Positions 22,826-34,854 are shown, counted from the first letter of the stretch. The stretch: 64,000 nucleotides of DNA from Odiellus spinosus (GCA_963920705.1 OY987225.1:29883538-29947537); one strand, 5' to 3'. Translations and numbers: made by a program. The notes: generated by a model from the letters alone, not told the origin.

Positions 22826-24847
22826 ATGTCAATTTTCCTTCAAAATATAAAATGTGATGATGATATGGAGGAAACTGATATCAAGCCAAACCCATATGAT
22901 CCGCCGAATATACCAGATACTATGCCTAGTCTACAAATTCAAGATGTTAGAAGTTTAACTGATACTGATAGTATTGGAGAGACTCAATCTAGTCTTCTAG
23001 GGGCACAACCATCTATATTAAAGCCGCACACCAGTAGAACTAACCAAACGTTAAACCCTTTAAAGCGAATGGGGGAAAAAAGTAGTTTCCTGAAAAGACT
23101 TGGAACTTCCAATAAATCTTTGTACGAGGAATATCTCAGATTTAAAGTCAAACATCTCCAACCGAAAACATCCAAGGATGAAAGGATAATTATAACTCCA
23201 ACCAAATACAAGGACGGGAAAGTTCAAACTGTAAAAGGTCTGTACAAGGAAGGCACAATTGCCCCGGTGATTATAAACACTCAAGATGAAGAAGCTGATT
23301 TCATGGATTGGCATCTGAATATACACAATCAGAAGCAACAAGAACATGGAAAAAGGATTAAATTGAATGACCCTTTACCAATTTCCTCCGTTAAACCACA
23401 GTTATCCGTAGTCAACGATACTGAAAAAGTATACTCTCCGTCATTGGTTTCTATTCAACAGAAAGCTGAATCTTGCTTAGGTAAACCACCAAGAATTGGT
23501 ATTAACTTCCCTACTCCTCAAACTTCAAATTCAAATCCCATTAATACCGTAACGCTTCCTCCTCCTACTATCGTTACGTTAAGAACCCAGCCAGCCAAAT
23601 GTTACGGAAAGACAACTTCCCCAACAATCATAACCTCAACATTGACCCAAACAAAGGAAACATCTTTGACCCAATTAAAAACTTCGTCGACCGCAACTGT
23701 ATCTGAACCGTTTGTGGAGGGTTTGCCAAATAATTTTAACCCCATTGTAAAACTAACCAGAATCAATGAAATTGCACCGGATATATCAAACTCAACATCT
23801 ATTTCCACTACAAGTACTGCTAGAAGCCCTATTTTTGTAACAGCTTACAGCAAACCCCCAATTCTTTTAACCACAACGGCAACCTCTATTCCCTCTTCAA
23901 GCACTGCTAGTAGCCCTATCTTTATAAGTAATCCTCGCCCTAGTACATCTAAGGGTCCTATGGCCAAAAAGTTAATAGAAAGAGTTGACAATGCAATTAA
24001 AAATAACATCCAAATATTAATGGGCAAAAAAAATCTTACGGTTAATAACTCTAAAGAAACAGCAAATAACATAAAAAATAACTGCCCAAACATAATGAGA
24101 AAAACCCTAATTCATACGCCGAATATCTTGAGGGAAAAACCGGTGAAAAACAACCAAATCTCTACGAGAAACTCCCAAAATGAATCTTCGCTACAATTAA
24201 AGCCAGCTCTTAAAGCTTCTATCTCAATACCTCCTCCGCAATTGCCAAGTAATCTAATTGGTTCAGATACGAATAATATGAGCCAGTACATCAAACAAAT
24301 TCAACAAACTATCTCGGCCATTCAAAAAATAACAAAAACTCCGGAAATTAAAACCACATCTTTACCGGAAGCCGTTCGCGAAAAAGTTCGAACTCAAGTT
24401 CCACCTGTTCCTGTTAAAACTTTCCGCGATAAAGCTACGATGGCTAAAGACCGAGGGGTTATCAGGTCTTTCCAATCTAGATTGAGTCGATTGAAAAGGA
24501 AAAACGACCTTTTGAAAGCTAAAGTTAAGGTTTTACAAAGACAAGTGAATCAGAAACAAAAACCACTTTACGAACAGGCTGATCGTCTGGAAAAGCTCAA
24601 AGAAGAAGGGAATACCCAAGCCATATTCCTATTGGAACAAATTCAAAATTTTGAAAAGAAGAGCGTAATATATTCGATGGAAAGCATGACTATTTTTACC
24701 GTTTTATATAAAAGATCGCAGAAAGGATACAACTTTCTTCAACACTACAATATACTCGGTATGCCCAGTCGTACCACCGTCAGAAGATTCATCGAAAAAG
24801 ATGGAAATTTCCAAGATCGGGCAATTGACGAACATTTAGATGATTAA
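22826..24847 (+). CDS. P-element/THAP9-type transposase-related protein, single exon
   Basis: Uninterrupted 673-codon frame. Residues 1 to about 530 are low-complexity, rich in Ser, Thr, Pro, Asn and Lys. A Lys/Arg/Leu-rich coiled coil follows (about 550-590, FQSRLSRLKRKNDLLKAKV). The last 60 residues carry a block typical of P-element-family transposases: Y-S-M-E-S-M-T-I-F-T-V-L-Y-K-R-S then YNFLQHYNILGMPSRTTVRRF. There is no THAP zinc finger at the N-terminus and no DDE catalytic core after the block, so it should not be an active transposase. AATAAA lies at 24909-24914, 62 bp after the stop, and no terminal inverted repeats were seen. The long intact frame plus poly(A) signal suggest a domesticated host gene; a recently truncated element is the alternative. 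Confidence 0.65.
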   Translation: MSIFLQNIKCDDDMEETDIKPNPYDPPNIPDTMPSLQIQDVRSLTDTDSIGETQSSLLGAQPSILKPHTSRTNQTLNPLKRMGEKSSFLKRLGTSNKSLYEEYLRFKVKHLQPKTSKDERIIITPTKYKDGKVQTVKGLYKEGTIAPVIINTQDEEADFMDWHLNIHNQKQQEHGKRIKLNDPLPISSVKPQLSVVNDTEKVYSPSLVSIQQKAESCLGKPPRIGINFPTPQTSNSNPINTVTLPPPTIVTLRTQPAKCYGKTTSPTIITSTLTQTKETSLTQLKTSSTATVSEPFVEGLPNNFNPIVKLTRINEIAPDISNSTSISTTSTARSPIFVTAYSKPPILLTTTATSIPSSSTASSPIFISNPRPSTSKGPMAKKLIERVDNAIKNNIQILMGKKNLTVNNSKETANNIKNNCPNIMRKTLIHTPNILREKPVKNNQISTRNSQNESSLQLKPALKASISIPPPQLPSNLIGSDTNNMSQYIKQIQQTISAIQKITKTPEIKTTSLPEAVREKVRTQVPPVPVKTFRDKATMAKDRGVIRSFQSRLSRLKRKNDLLKAKVKVLQRQVNQKQKPLYEQADRLEKLKEEGNTQAIFLLEQIQNFEKKSVIYSMESMTIFTVLYKRSQKGYNFLQHYNILGMPSRTTVRRFIEKDGNFQDRAIDEHLDD

Positions 24848-25596
24848 TAAAATGGCGTGCCTTTCTTGGGTTTATAAAAAATTATATGTAAATACTGTAT
24901 TTTGAACTAATAAACTTGGGTTAGTTGCGTAATCTGGATATTTTAACTTTTCTATAGTTTGGCACGTTGAAGGCTTATCTGGGGACACTGGAGCTTAGGA
25001 ATGAGACGCTTCTAATTTGGTTTTTTTATAGTTTTCCTATTTTTACACCCCTATAACGTTTAAAGGGACAATGCAGACAAACAAGACACTTATTTTCTTT
25101 CTTTTAAAAACTATAAAATGAAGTTAAACTTATCAGTGATCCCTTTAAGAAAGTTTTTACTTCCTTCTCAAGTTGCGTCTTACAACCCCAGCTAAGCCTA
25201 ATTTGAATTTCTATATATTATTCTATGAAATGGAAAACAAATTTGTTTTATTCAGTTTGTTTTGTTAAACTTTTATAATGCTACAACCTTTAAATTTTAA
25301 TTTAAAACTAAAATCACTTTTTTCCTTAACTGTTACCCCCAAGAACAAAATTTTGAGAGAAAAACCTCTTCATTCTCGCGTATCACAAACTTTCATTCAA
25401 AATAAGAAAAAAAAAAAAAAAAAACTTCATTAATCACTTTTAAAACTTAAGTTTTTTGTTTTTGTTTGCACATGGTCCCGAGTTTAGGGACTCAATGTCC
25501 TTGGTTTTGGCTGTTAGGTGTTTGGGAAGATGGCTACGTTAGAAAAGAGGAAGAGTGGGGGAAATTAGTGCGTTTTAAATGATATATAAAGAGGAG
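24848..25596. other. Intergenic between convergent genes
   Basis: 3' flanks of the P-element-like gene (+) and nucleobindin (-). AATAAA at 24909 serves the former. A poly-A run lies near 25408-25425. No gene was seen. Confidence 0.4.
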
Positions 25597-28500
25597 TTAA
25601 GGATAAAGTGGTACCTGATTTGGAACTGGAGGAGATTGATTTTGAACGACCGGATTAGGTACGACCACTGACGCGACGGAAGCCGCTTGAATTGGCACTT
25701 GTTTATTTTGACCGAGCTGTTGTTGTTGGGGTATTTGATTTCCTAGGGGAGGTTGGTTAACTTGATTTCCTTGCTGAGGAGGTTGTTGATGATACTGTCC
25801 TTGTTGAGGAGGTTGTTGTTGTTGTTGTTGTTGATACTGTCCTTGTTGAGGAGGTTGTTGTTGTTGTTGATGATATTGTCCTTGTTGAGGAGGTTGTTGT
25901 TGATACTGTACTTGAGGCGGATGTCCTTGGGCTGGTTGTTGGAACTGTACTTGCTGAGGATGTTGTTGGAATTGTCCTTGAGGAGGATGTCCTTGTTGGT
26001 ATTGACCTTGCTGAGGATGTTGCTGGAATTGAGCATTAAGTTGGTTATAAATGATTACTAGTACTTAAAGTAGACAAAACCTGACTTGATTCAGGCCTTG
26101 ACAATTTGATTGTACCAAGCTCGCGAGGTATTTCTATTTACATGCGTGTCTATTTTAAGATTAAAGTAGCCTTTATTAATGGTGAGCAGCCTGACCTATT
26201 CTTCAGACTGCGAGAGCTATAATGCTCTAGAGACTAGATCTCTCTCTGTCTCTAAACCCAAACACCCCTGGTGGTGAGAGAATGAGAAAGTATCGCCATC
26301 TAGTAGCAAAGAATACAATATTACGTATGAATAATGACAGCACCTGTTGAGGATGTCCTTGTTGGTATTGTCCTTGCTGAGGATGTTGCTGGAATTGTCC
26401 TTGCTGAGGATGTCCTTGTTGATACTGTCCTTGCTGGGGATGTTGTTGAAATTGTACTTGTTGAGGATGTTGTTGGAATTGACCTTGAGGGGGATAATGA
26501 GGAGGAGGGACACCTTGAACGTGTTGGGGGACATCGGGATGATATCCTTGTCCCATATCAGGATGGTAAGGTGGTCCTCCACCTTGTTGGTATTGATACT
26601 GCATGTTTTGCGACATCTATGAGAAGATGATTAAAGTTAAATTGGGAGGAAAACTGGGAAAGATATTATTCTTAAAGAAAATGTTACGGATAATTGTCTA
26701 AGATGTTCTTCGTAAGAAGCTAGTTCTTCATCAGTGTAGACTCTTTCTTCGTCTAATCCTTTCCAGCCTTCATCTTGGTTGAATTCAGCCCGATGTGTCA
26801 TATCCATGAATTCTTGTTTACTGATTAAGCCATCTTTATTGGCATCAGTCTCGTTGTAAATGTGTTCCCTCATTCGATGATATTCCTCCATCATTTCAAC
26901 CGGATCATCATCACTATTGTTTGCTTCGTACATTTTCTTGATCTTTTCAAAGTTTTAATGTTTAAAATAAATTTTAATAATTAATATTTAATTATTTATA
27001 TTGATTAAAAATTTTAAATCACATTAAACATGACGATCAGCTCATAACAGTATTTTTGTTACTGAAAATTTTTGTTTTGATATAATGCTTTTGGCGGGAA
27101 AATTTAAAACTTTGATATATTTTGCAAGAAATTTAAATTTTTGCGCCAAAAAGTAGCTTCACGAGCGCCACCACCTATCTTAGAATACCGGTATTGATAA
27201 GCGAAATCTCAATATCAAATGGTTTAAATCCATCATTGGAATTAAGCCTATTTTAAGTTTTTAAGATAGATAAGTCAATAAGGAATCAATATGAAATTAA
27301 AAAATTCATTCTCCCTTTAAGTGCCATACCTCTAAGCTTAAAATTGCTTCAACTTCTTCCTCGTCTAAGTAACCATCTCCATTAACGTCTAAAATTATAC
27401 ATGTAGTATCAGAATATTTAGATATAACTTCAAATAAGATTGGCATTTTAGATGTTTAGAAATTACCGTGCATGGCGAAGAATGTGCTGGGATTAAATTC
27501 TTCTTTGGGAAGATTATCTTGCTTCTCCCAAACTTCTTCTAATTGAGGTTTACTTCCCTTAAAATTTAAAATACGCAGTTTTAGTTCACACTTACGAATG
27601 AGATTAAACGATTTAATTTTAAATTATTTACTGGATGATGAACTTTAGGATGTTCTTTATGTCTTTTTTGGGCTTCTAAGTGTTTGGCTTCGGCTTCTTT
27701 ACGTTCCTCTTCAGTCATGTTTTTCAAAGTTTCACGATAATGATGTTCCTTTTCCAGTTCGTATTGTTTAAATTCCTCTTTTCGTTTGGCATTTAATTCG
27801 TCCAGATCTTTGCTAGCCTACCAATGATTAGAATCATTTTAGGTTTTTCGTTAACAAGTATTAAGTCGAGTATTTGGTGTAAATACTTGGGAATTTTAAT
27901 TTCAAAACACTCAACTACTCGCGAGTACTTAAGCCGGCTACTCGTGAGTATTTAAGCCTTTTTCTCGCCCGTATATAAGCCAATTACTTGGAGAGTATTT
28001 TGATACTCGTCATGAGTAGAGAAACGAGGTAGATCAATAAATTTTTGAACTTACAGTTTTGATTAATTTCTTAAGATCTTCAACTTCGAATGTATGAGGA
28101 TTCCTGTAGTCTAAATGCTGAAGGTCTCTAAATTGACCTCCTCGATCTATTCCTAAAATTGAAAATCATAAAAAATGTGTTAGAAGTAAGGAATGAAACG
28201 CAATACAAAATGCAAAACAAAATAAATTAGTGTAAAGGTAAAACTAAAAAGTATAAACACTAGAGATTATGGTTGCCGAGTATTAGAGAGATTAGAACTT
28301 TAGAAGGGTTTGCGACTTTCGGAGGAAAAATCATGACGTGTATTGAAAACAAAAAAAGTGACAAAATGAAGCAAAAAATGTGTTTTTTTGTTTTTCGGAA
28401 CTGAGCTAACCATCACCAATGGGAGCCTTAGACAGAGTACGCCATCGTCGCATATCAGCTGGATATTCGAGGTTGTTTTTCCCGTTGTACACACCTAACT

Positions 28501-28979
28501 CATTATGTTCAACTTCTTGTCGTATCAAACTTCGTAGACGATCCAATTCGATTCTTTTTAATTCATCAAGTTTCGATCGAACTCCGTGGTTAACAAATTC
28601 AAGTTCTCTCGCAACTTTCCCAGACTACGAAGTACAAATAACATGTTAGGGTTTTTCCCAAATATCACATAACCTGAAGTAAAATACCTTGATGTCTTCC
28701 GCGGATACATTTTCAAGTTTCTTGGCAAAATCTTTGTCCTGTTCCAAGATTTGAACCACTTGTTGTAAGTATTTACCATATTCGAGTCCCTATGGGTGAT
28801 AGCTTATAATTTAATTGTATTAATTAAGATTATTTCATATTAATTACGAGATCTTCCTCTTGTTTCGCTTCCTCTTCGGTAGCTGGTTTCATTTTCTGAG
28901 AAGGATCAACGGGAGGACAAGTGATTGTTTGTAAAAATAACAATAATACTATCGCGGTGCCCAGAGCTGTGTACTTCAT
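25597..28979 (-). CDS. NUCB1: Nucleobindin (EF-hand Ca2+-binding, Golgi/secretory)
   Basis: Ten exons (minus): 28848-28979, 28688-28789, 28411-28624, 28055-28152, 27632-27817, 27467-27557, 27330-27388, 26688-26942, 26344-26616, 25597-26022; 1836 bp, 611 aa, phases closed. Signal peptide MKYTALGTAIVLLLFLQTITC, then the nucleobindin N-terminal region (LEYGKYLQQVVQILE), a charged helical and DNA-binding-like segment (LDELNAKRKEEFKQYE), EF-hand 1 (DVNGDGYLDEEE) and EF-hand 2 (DANKDGLISKQE), both with canonical ligands. The last two exons encode a long Gln/Pro/Gly/His repeat tail built from QFQQHPQQ and GQYQQGHPQQ units. Vertebrate NUCB1/NUCB2 are about 420-460 aa, so the tail is extra length. Identity is firm; the splice acceptor of the last exon lies inside repeat-like sequence and is the least certain junction. 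Confidence 0.94.
25740..26560 (-). repeat. Gln/Pro/Gly/His-coding repeats in nucleobindin exons 9 and 10
   Basis: Imperfect repeats of QFQQHPQQ, GQYQQGHPQQ and QQPPQQGQYH units, split by a 321-bp intron (26023-26343). The two exon blocks are near-copies of each other, so the repeat probably grew by duplication across the intron or before it was inserted. The antisense open frames here (Leu/Arg-rich) are compositional shadows. Confidence 0.75.
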
Positions 28980-29750
28980 GTTGTAACTGTTAAGTTTATA
29001 TTTGAACGATATTAATTTCGAAACATAGAAAGAATTATAGAAGCAGACTCACCAAATTAAAGGTCTAAAACGAGAAAATAATATATAAACAATGTTAAAA
29101 TGTATTTGCTGTCAGCCTGTCAACAGCTGCAGTTTCGCAAGTTCGATTTAGGAAGTATTTAAAAAAGCTAAGCCTAATTTTTCATAAGGATATTTATGCA
29201 GTATGAAACGTTTTATAACATTCCTTTATGTTTAAAATTAAGATTATTTCCCCAAAAACCAGTTTACTAACACAGTGCCCTATTTTTTCCCCCTAAGTAT
29301 ATAAAAGAATTAAATACACGCGAAAGAAGACGTGGCTCTATCTTCCTTCGCGCTTGACATAGGGCAGAATGGTTTTTCCCAGAGGAGAACGCCATAGCCA
29401 ATGAGAAATCAGTTTTCGCTCGCGCCAAATGGATTTCAACAACCAATGAGAATACAGTAATTCGAGCGCTAAATTTGACTTTGATACATGACACGTTTTA
29501 TTTCAAATTAAAACCGAGTTCAAACATAAAAGGTCTGAGGAATTCGGAACTAAAAGAATAAAAAAAAACATCTAATTATTCCAATATAAATAGACTGGGC
29601 ATTACGCCGTCTTCTACGTAATATGTTGTTAAACGCCAGACGTAAAACGTTTCGTAATATGACGCAAAGTTGTGCAATACGATTAAATACCTCTACCTCT
29701 TTCGCGTTTTTCTTTGCAACAGATTAGCGCGGGATTGGATTCTAGCCAGA
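28980..29750. promoter_or_regulatory. Divergent promoter region, nucleobindin / 83-aa gene
   Basis: 771 bp separate the starts of nucleobindin (-) and the small plus-strand gene. It contains GC-richer patches (29330-29480) but no exon that I can support. Shared regulation is possible from the arrangement only. Confidence 0.4.
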
Positions 29751-30423
29751 ATGTCTAAGGGCGGATCTACGTTCAATATAAGCTCTTTTCAAGGAGCGCT
29801 TAACAATGAAAATACGATTAACCACACAGTGTCTAACGCTTCAAACGTAAGAATGGTTATAACAAAAATAACTACAATGACTTGCGCTATTTTAATTAAT
29901 TAATTATTAATATAGAAATAAACCTTCGTTTTAGGCCAATTACGTCGGCCAACAAGTAATTACCGGTGAAGCTTCGAAAAAATACGCGGAGAAAGTCTCC
30001 AGGGATAATGAAGCAAAAAGGTATGGAAAAATTAGACAAAGACTAGATGATTAACACCATAAGTTTATAATGTCTGTAATGTAAAGTGTGACACTTCATA
30101 ATGAGAACTTTCCTAGAACTATGTAAAAATCTTACACTAAGCGGGCGTAAATATTACGTTAACCTGTTTAGTTGGTGCTTAGCCTTTGTTTGAGCCTCCT
30201 GACGGTCGATAGGGGACGTTTTTAAGACGTCACTGTACTACATGTTTATAAAATTTTGCTTACTAACACAAAGTCAATAATAAGAACCTCTATGAACTTA
30301 TGACTTACGAGTTATGTCTAAAATATATATTATTTTGTTATTTTCCATATTAGAACTGCTGTGGTCCAGCCAACAAAATACCAAAGCAAAATACCAGTAA
30401 AATCGCCGCCAAAACCATCTTAA
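29751..30423 (+). CDS. Hypothetical 83-aa protein, three exons
   Basis: Exons 29751-29846, 29935-30020 and 30354-30423, with canonical GT-AG junctions and matching phases (252 bp). It starts MSKGGSTFNISSFQGALNN, has a middle segment VGQQVITGEASKKYAEKVSR and ends KSPPKPS. There is no signal peptide or membrane segment; it is polar, slightly basic and probably disordered. AATAAA-type sequence lies about 30 bp after the stop. I do not recognise a family. Three in-phase junctions make a chance frame unlikely, but conservation evidence is lacking. Confidence 0.6.
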
Positions 30424-31639
30424 TAAAAATTCACAATTCATCGCACATAAATAAAAATTTTAAATGTATAGAGTCGTTTTTATCATTCATATTCTACCTC
30501 TAAATTCCGTGTTATCCAAACTAATATGTTTTGAACTTCCAAAAACCTTCTAATGCAGACTTGAGGATATACACTGTTTCCAGAAGTTAATAATTAAATC
30601 AACTTCTGCTGTTACTTACTCTAGCTACAGAAACCACTTGATATTTTTCTTACATTGTATTGTTATTTTATGTAAAAAACATGGGAATTATGTTTGCAAA
30701 TAAATATTATTTATAAATTTAATGAATTCAAAATAAACCTATTGCTTTTTTTTTTCTTATTAAAACTTTTTTTCGTTTTGCCTTTGAGTCAGGAGTGGTG
30801 GTATGGATTTTTAACCAATGGTTAAAGGTTTATATCGATACTATCTTTTTGACACGTGAATACTAACCAGTCATCGACTTCTGACACCTATAAGGTTGCG
30901 ACCTAAGTCTATACCCCTGGTCAACGTCTCCCTGATGAGAGTAAGAGGAAGGACGTAGAAGGTTCTCTCAGCCTTTGCTAGTGGTCATAGGTCAAGAGTA
31001 CTAAAATATATAGGTGACGGCGAGTATAGTATGTTAGTTTCTTAGAAAGAAGTTATCCGATTAAAGAAAAAGTCTAAGCCCATTAAAATACATCTAAAAA
31101 TATGTTAAACAAAATCACTAAATTATTAAGAAGATATATGAGACAATTTATATTCTATTTTATGGGATATTTTTCCTTTAGTTTTTACATTTCTTAAGCA
31201 GGTGTTACAATTCTCTGCATGTAGTAAAGACAAATTGCCAAAATCAGAATGAAATTTCGATAGGTGTGAAACTAGGTTCCTTATTCTCTATGGAAGTTTC
31301 TTAGAATGAGGTTCCTTAGAAGAAGGAAGTCTATAGTTTAGTTAGCATTGAATCTGACTGACTGTATAAGAATTTTCCCTCCAAACCAAAAATTGAAATT
31401 ACTTATTAAATTATGTCACGCACTTTATCGACTTAAAGATATACTTAAGAAGAAACCACTCTGTCTGGAGTTGTTGAAGATTCGAGACTATGAACTAACA
31501 TTTAGTTTAAACTGTAACGATCATGAAGAAGGATAAACCCTGCTATGGACAATGTTATACGATCGCCGTAATGCCGGTAATATAATTTCGTAACTTAAAT
31601 TTAATTACGATTAATTACAATTATTAATTATTAACAAAG
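30424..31639. other. Intergenic / 5' region of receptor gene
   Basis: The first coding exon(s) of the downstream ionotropic receptor should lie here or in an uncalled place. A 62-codon open frame at 31348-31536 has no receptor-like motif and I could not join it in phase. Nothing else was recognised. Confidence 0.35.
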
Positions 31640-34600
31640 CACGCGGCTTTATCCGGACATATTCTACCTAATCGCACATTGATTGATCCTGGCGGTATGG
31701 ATTACTCCATCATAGAATCTTTATCATATAGATTAAATTTTAGGTAAGTTAAAATTTTAATTTGTTTTAATTTATGTTAAAAAGTGAAGCTGTTACGGAT
31801 TTTTCATGAACTCCAAATACAAATTGAGTAGCATTTTTGGAAAGATCGTTAAAAAACGATTAAAGATAGATATATATGCAATGAAAAATTAATCGCCATT
31901 TTCGAAATTTTTAAAATTAACAATTTCCCGCGATACTACGTCATCACTATGGTCACCTAGCTATTGTACAGCCTACAGTCTATTCTCGCGCGTTCTGGCA
32001 CGTGATAAGGTAGCTTTCGCGCGTTTTTTTTTCGTAAAAGTACTGTTTCTAGAAAATTCTACCTTTCTTGCGAAAATTATCGTTAATTACGTTCCAAAAA
32101 TAAACTACGTCATATCTCGGACAAAATAATAGAAGCTAGGTTAATTAGTTTCTTAGTCCTCTTTTCTCCCTCGCCTCTATACAGCCTTATTTTTCATTGA
32201 TTCAATTTTGTTAGATAATATAATAATTAAAAAGACAGACTTAGTTTAAGACAGTATTAGGAATAAATTTTGATACTGCTATAGTTTATTTGGCGCTGAA
32301 TTTGCAGTACAGATTAACCTAAGCTATCGGTTATCTCTATGATTTGTTGATTTAGTGATTAGAGGTCAATAGGGCTGTACGCGCTTACGAAACAAGGTGT
32401 ATTTAGACTATATTTAGAGCGGTTCTCATCAATTATTAAAAGCTGTGAATTATGAGAAAAGTTTCCCAGAAATTGAAGGGGAAATAAAATATCGATTAAA
32501 AATATGTCATACGGCGAATAATTAAATATTAAATATAAATTATTTATGTATGTGTCACGTAGCCTCACGATCTTGTAAACAAACTTTTACCGTTTTATTA
32601 ATAATAAAAGTTACGCGTGATATCGTAAGTTAAATCGCGTTAAATAAGTAAGACGTGAAATAATTTTTTTCTAATTTTGTAGAATTGAATAATATTCTAA
32701 ATTAAGAGTTTTTACGTTTGTTCATAAGTTAATAACTTAAGTTCTACTCTTAAAGGGAGTAGTTTACGTTCTAGCGAAAACTATAGGGCCATGGTTAAAT
32801 TTTTTAGGGGTAGAAATAGTTTGGAAAACTGCATGGTCGATTGAATTTCTTTCATCGGACATTAATTTGATTTAAATTATTTCTACAGACATTTGATTTT
32901 AATTTAATTTGAATTATTCCTCTATAACCACGTGATTTTAATTGTGATTTCAATTTATCTTTTTTAAAAACCTTACTATTTTAAACAGCTACAACCTCTT
33001 AACACCAGTCGATCAGATATGGGGAGTAGAAGACGAAAATGGAAATTGGTCAGGAATGATGGGGATGATACAAAATTTAGTGAGGTTCAAGGTTAAATGC
33101 TAAGCCTAATGACCTTATAAAACGATTAAAAAGTCTTACCTCGGTTAAATAGGAAGCGGACATGGCGATCTCCACCATTTCCATCTCGCAATCGAGGCTT
33201 AGACTGGTTAAATTTTCAAATCCATATTATTTCGACTCAGCCGTCTTCGCGTCAGAAGCGGTAGATCCATCCGAAATGTCAGAGACATCCTTGTATTTCT
33301 TGCAGCCATTTACGATAGAAGTCAGTTAGACGTTCTTCCTAATTTAGAGGTCAAAAGGTCATTTTTCGAAACATTGCAGGTTTGGTGCCTCGTTGGAATA
33401 GCTATATTAGTTCAATGGGGTTTAACCGCGATGATACACAAAGTACTTCAAGATACTCGCAATGGAAAATTTGGATTCAAAACATTGTCATTATGGCTCA
33501 AACAAGGTTAGAGTTCTTGCGCACTTCAACTGTGTGTGTAAGACATGACACTGACGTCATGAGAAAGCAAACCTCCTCAACTACTAACTTAAGTCTTAAG
33601 TAACTTATAATTTTTTTAAGTACATTAACTTTTTTTTAGATTTTACGTGGGACATACCTATTGACTTCCGACTAATCTTGAGCATGTTTTTATTAATCGC
33701 CCAACTAATGGCTTGTCTCTACGGCTGCAAGTTAACCTCATCGACCAGCGTGGCTTCAAAGGTGGAACAAATAGATACCGTAACCGATATGGTCCGTGCG
33801 GTTAAGGACAGAGATTACGTCGTAACGACGCAAAAAGGATCCGTCTTTGAAGAGAACATAAAGGTATTTTCATTCAAAATTAAGCTTAGGAAACTAGATC
33901 AACTCACGAAACGCTTTGTAGACATCCGAAACTGAGTACCTGGCGTTCATCAAACCAATGATGTCTATGAACGTATACACGACTCCGGATGAAATCAAAC
34001 AAGAATTGGTTCGAATGTTGAGAGAGAAACGTATATTCATTTTCTACGAGAGTGGGCTGCAGAGTTTAGTGGATAACATGACTTTGCACGGCTTGTTGCA
34101 TTTCTCCAAGGAGAAGCTTTTTTCGGACCGTCTAGCCATCGCTGTTGGCAAAGACTTCCAATGCCTGGATGTCATCAATAACGAGTAAATTATTATATTT
34201 CCAAAGTTAATCGGTCACCTTAGCTAAGCCCAATTAGACCACCTTCTCTAAGACTAACTAGACTACCATTGCTAAGCCTAATCATAAAACCTTCGCTAAG
34301 CCGAAGATAATTGAACTACGTACCCTGGACTTGAATTCTGAAGAGAAATGGCCTAATTATCTCGTTGCCCTATCCGGAGAGGGTTGAATTAAGAGTCCGT
34401 GGTACGTAATTAAATTATCGTTGGCTAAAACTAATCAGACAACCTTCGCTAATTAAACAAATTTTGCTAAGCCTTACTAGAGCACCTTATCACACAACCT
34501 TCGCTATACAAGTCTACATAAACCAAAATCATTTTTAATAAGCCTCATTAGGCATAAATGGCCTTGGTCTTCTCTTCCAGGTTGCGTATTCTAGCAGAAT

Positions 34601-34854
34601 CTGGTCTGATCGTCTATTGGCACTTTAAAATGATGATGACGTATTTTTACCGCAGACCCCAACCTGGAAAATGGGACAGGGTCATACAGGAAAGTTATAT
34701 CGAGTCCAGTGATTTGGTTAAAGCGTTTTACTTGGCGGTTACGGGTTACGGAATCGCGGTAATCTTTTTAATTGTGGAACTCGCTAGCCATCATTTCAAA
34801 ACGTTGGGTCAAATTAGGCGAAGGTCGACCGTAAGACCGCCTATTTTGTCTTAA
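31640..34854 (+). CDS. Ionotropic receptor (divergent IR), 5' end not found
   Basis: Variant ionotropic glutamate receptor, a ligand-gated cation channel of sensory neurons. Exons 31640-31743, 32989-33079, 33153-33320, 33380-33506, 33640-33863, 33922-34184, 34581-34854; 1251 bp, 416 aa, phases closed. The S1 half of the ligand-binding domain has GGMDYSIIESLSYRLNF, NGNWSGMMGMIQNL and EADMAISTISISQSR. Transmembrane segments are VWCLVGIAILVQWGL, then LILSMFLLIAQLMACLYG, and near the end AFYLAVTGYGIAVIFLIVEL. The S2 half holds PDEIKQELVRML and SDRLAIAVGK. The stop is at 34852. The N-terminus and signal peptide must lie upstream of 31640, and I could not place them. The intron after the first exon (31744-32988) contains a MITE fragment. 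Whether it is an antennal or divergent subtype cannot be told. Confidence 0.85.
31782..32140 (+). mobile_element. MITE family A copy, one end preserved
   Basis: Begins AGTGAAGCTGTTACGGATTT, and shares the internal words CTACGTCATCA-TATGGTCAC and ATTCTCGCGCG with copies at 47620, 48352 and 58577. The right terminal repeat was not found, so the 3' limit is approximate. It lies in an intron of the plus-strand receptor. Confidence 0.6.
34200..34560 (+). repeat. Degenerate tandem repeat in receptor intron
   Basis: About ten imperfect units of roughly 27-35 bp based on GCTAAGCCTAAT-(C/T)AGACCACCTTC, filling much of the intron between the last two exons of the receptor (34185-34580). The units have diverged considerably. 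Confidence 0.55.

Noticed and set aside
25753-26630. Leu/Arg- and Val/Glu-rich plus-strand frames
   Set aside because: Exact antisense shadows of the nucleobindin Gln/Pro repeats.
31348-31536. First exon of the plus-strand receptor
   Set aside because: No receptor-like sequence or signal peptide, and no donor joins in phase with 31640.
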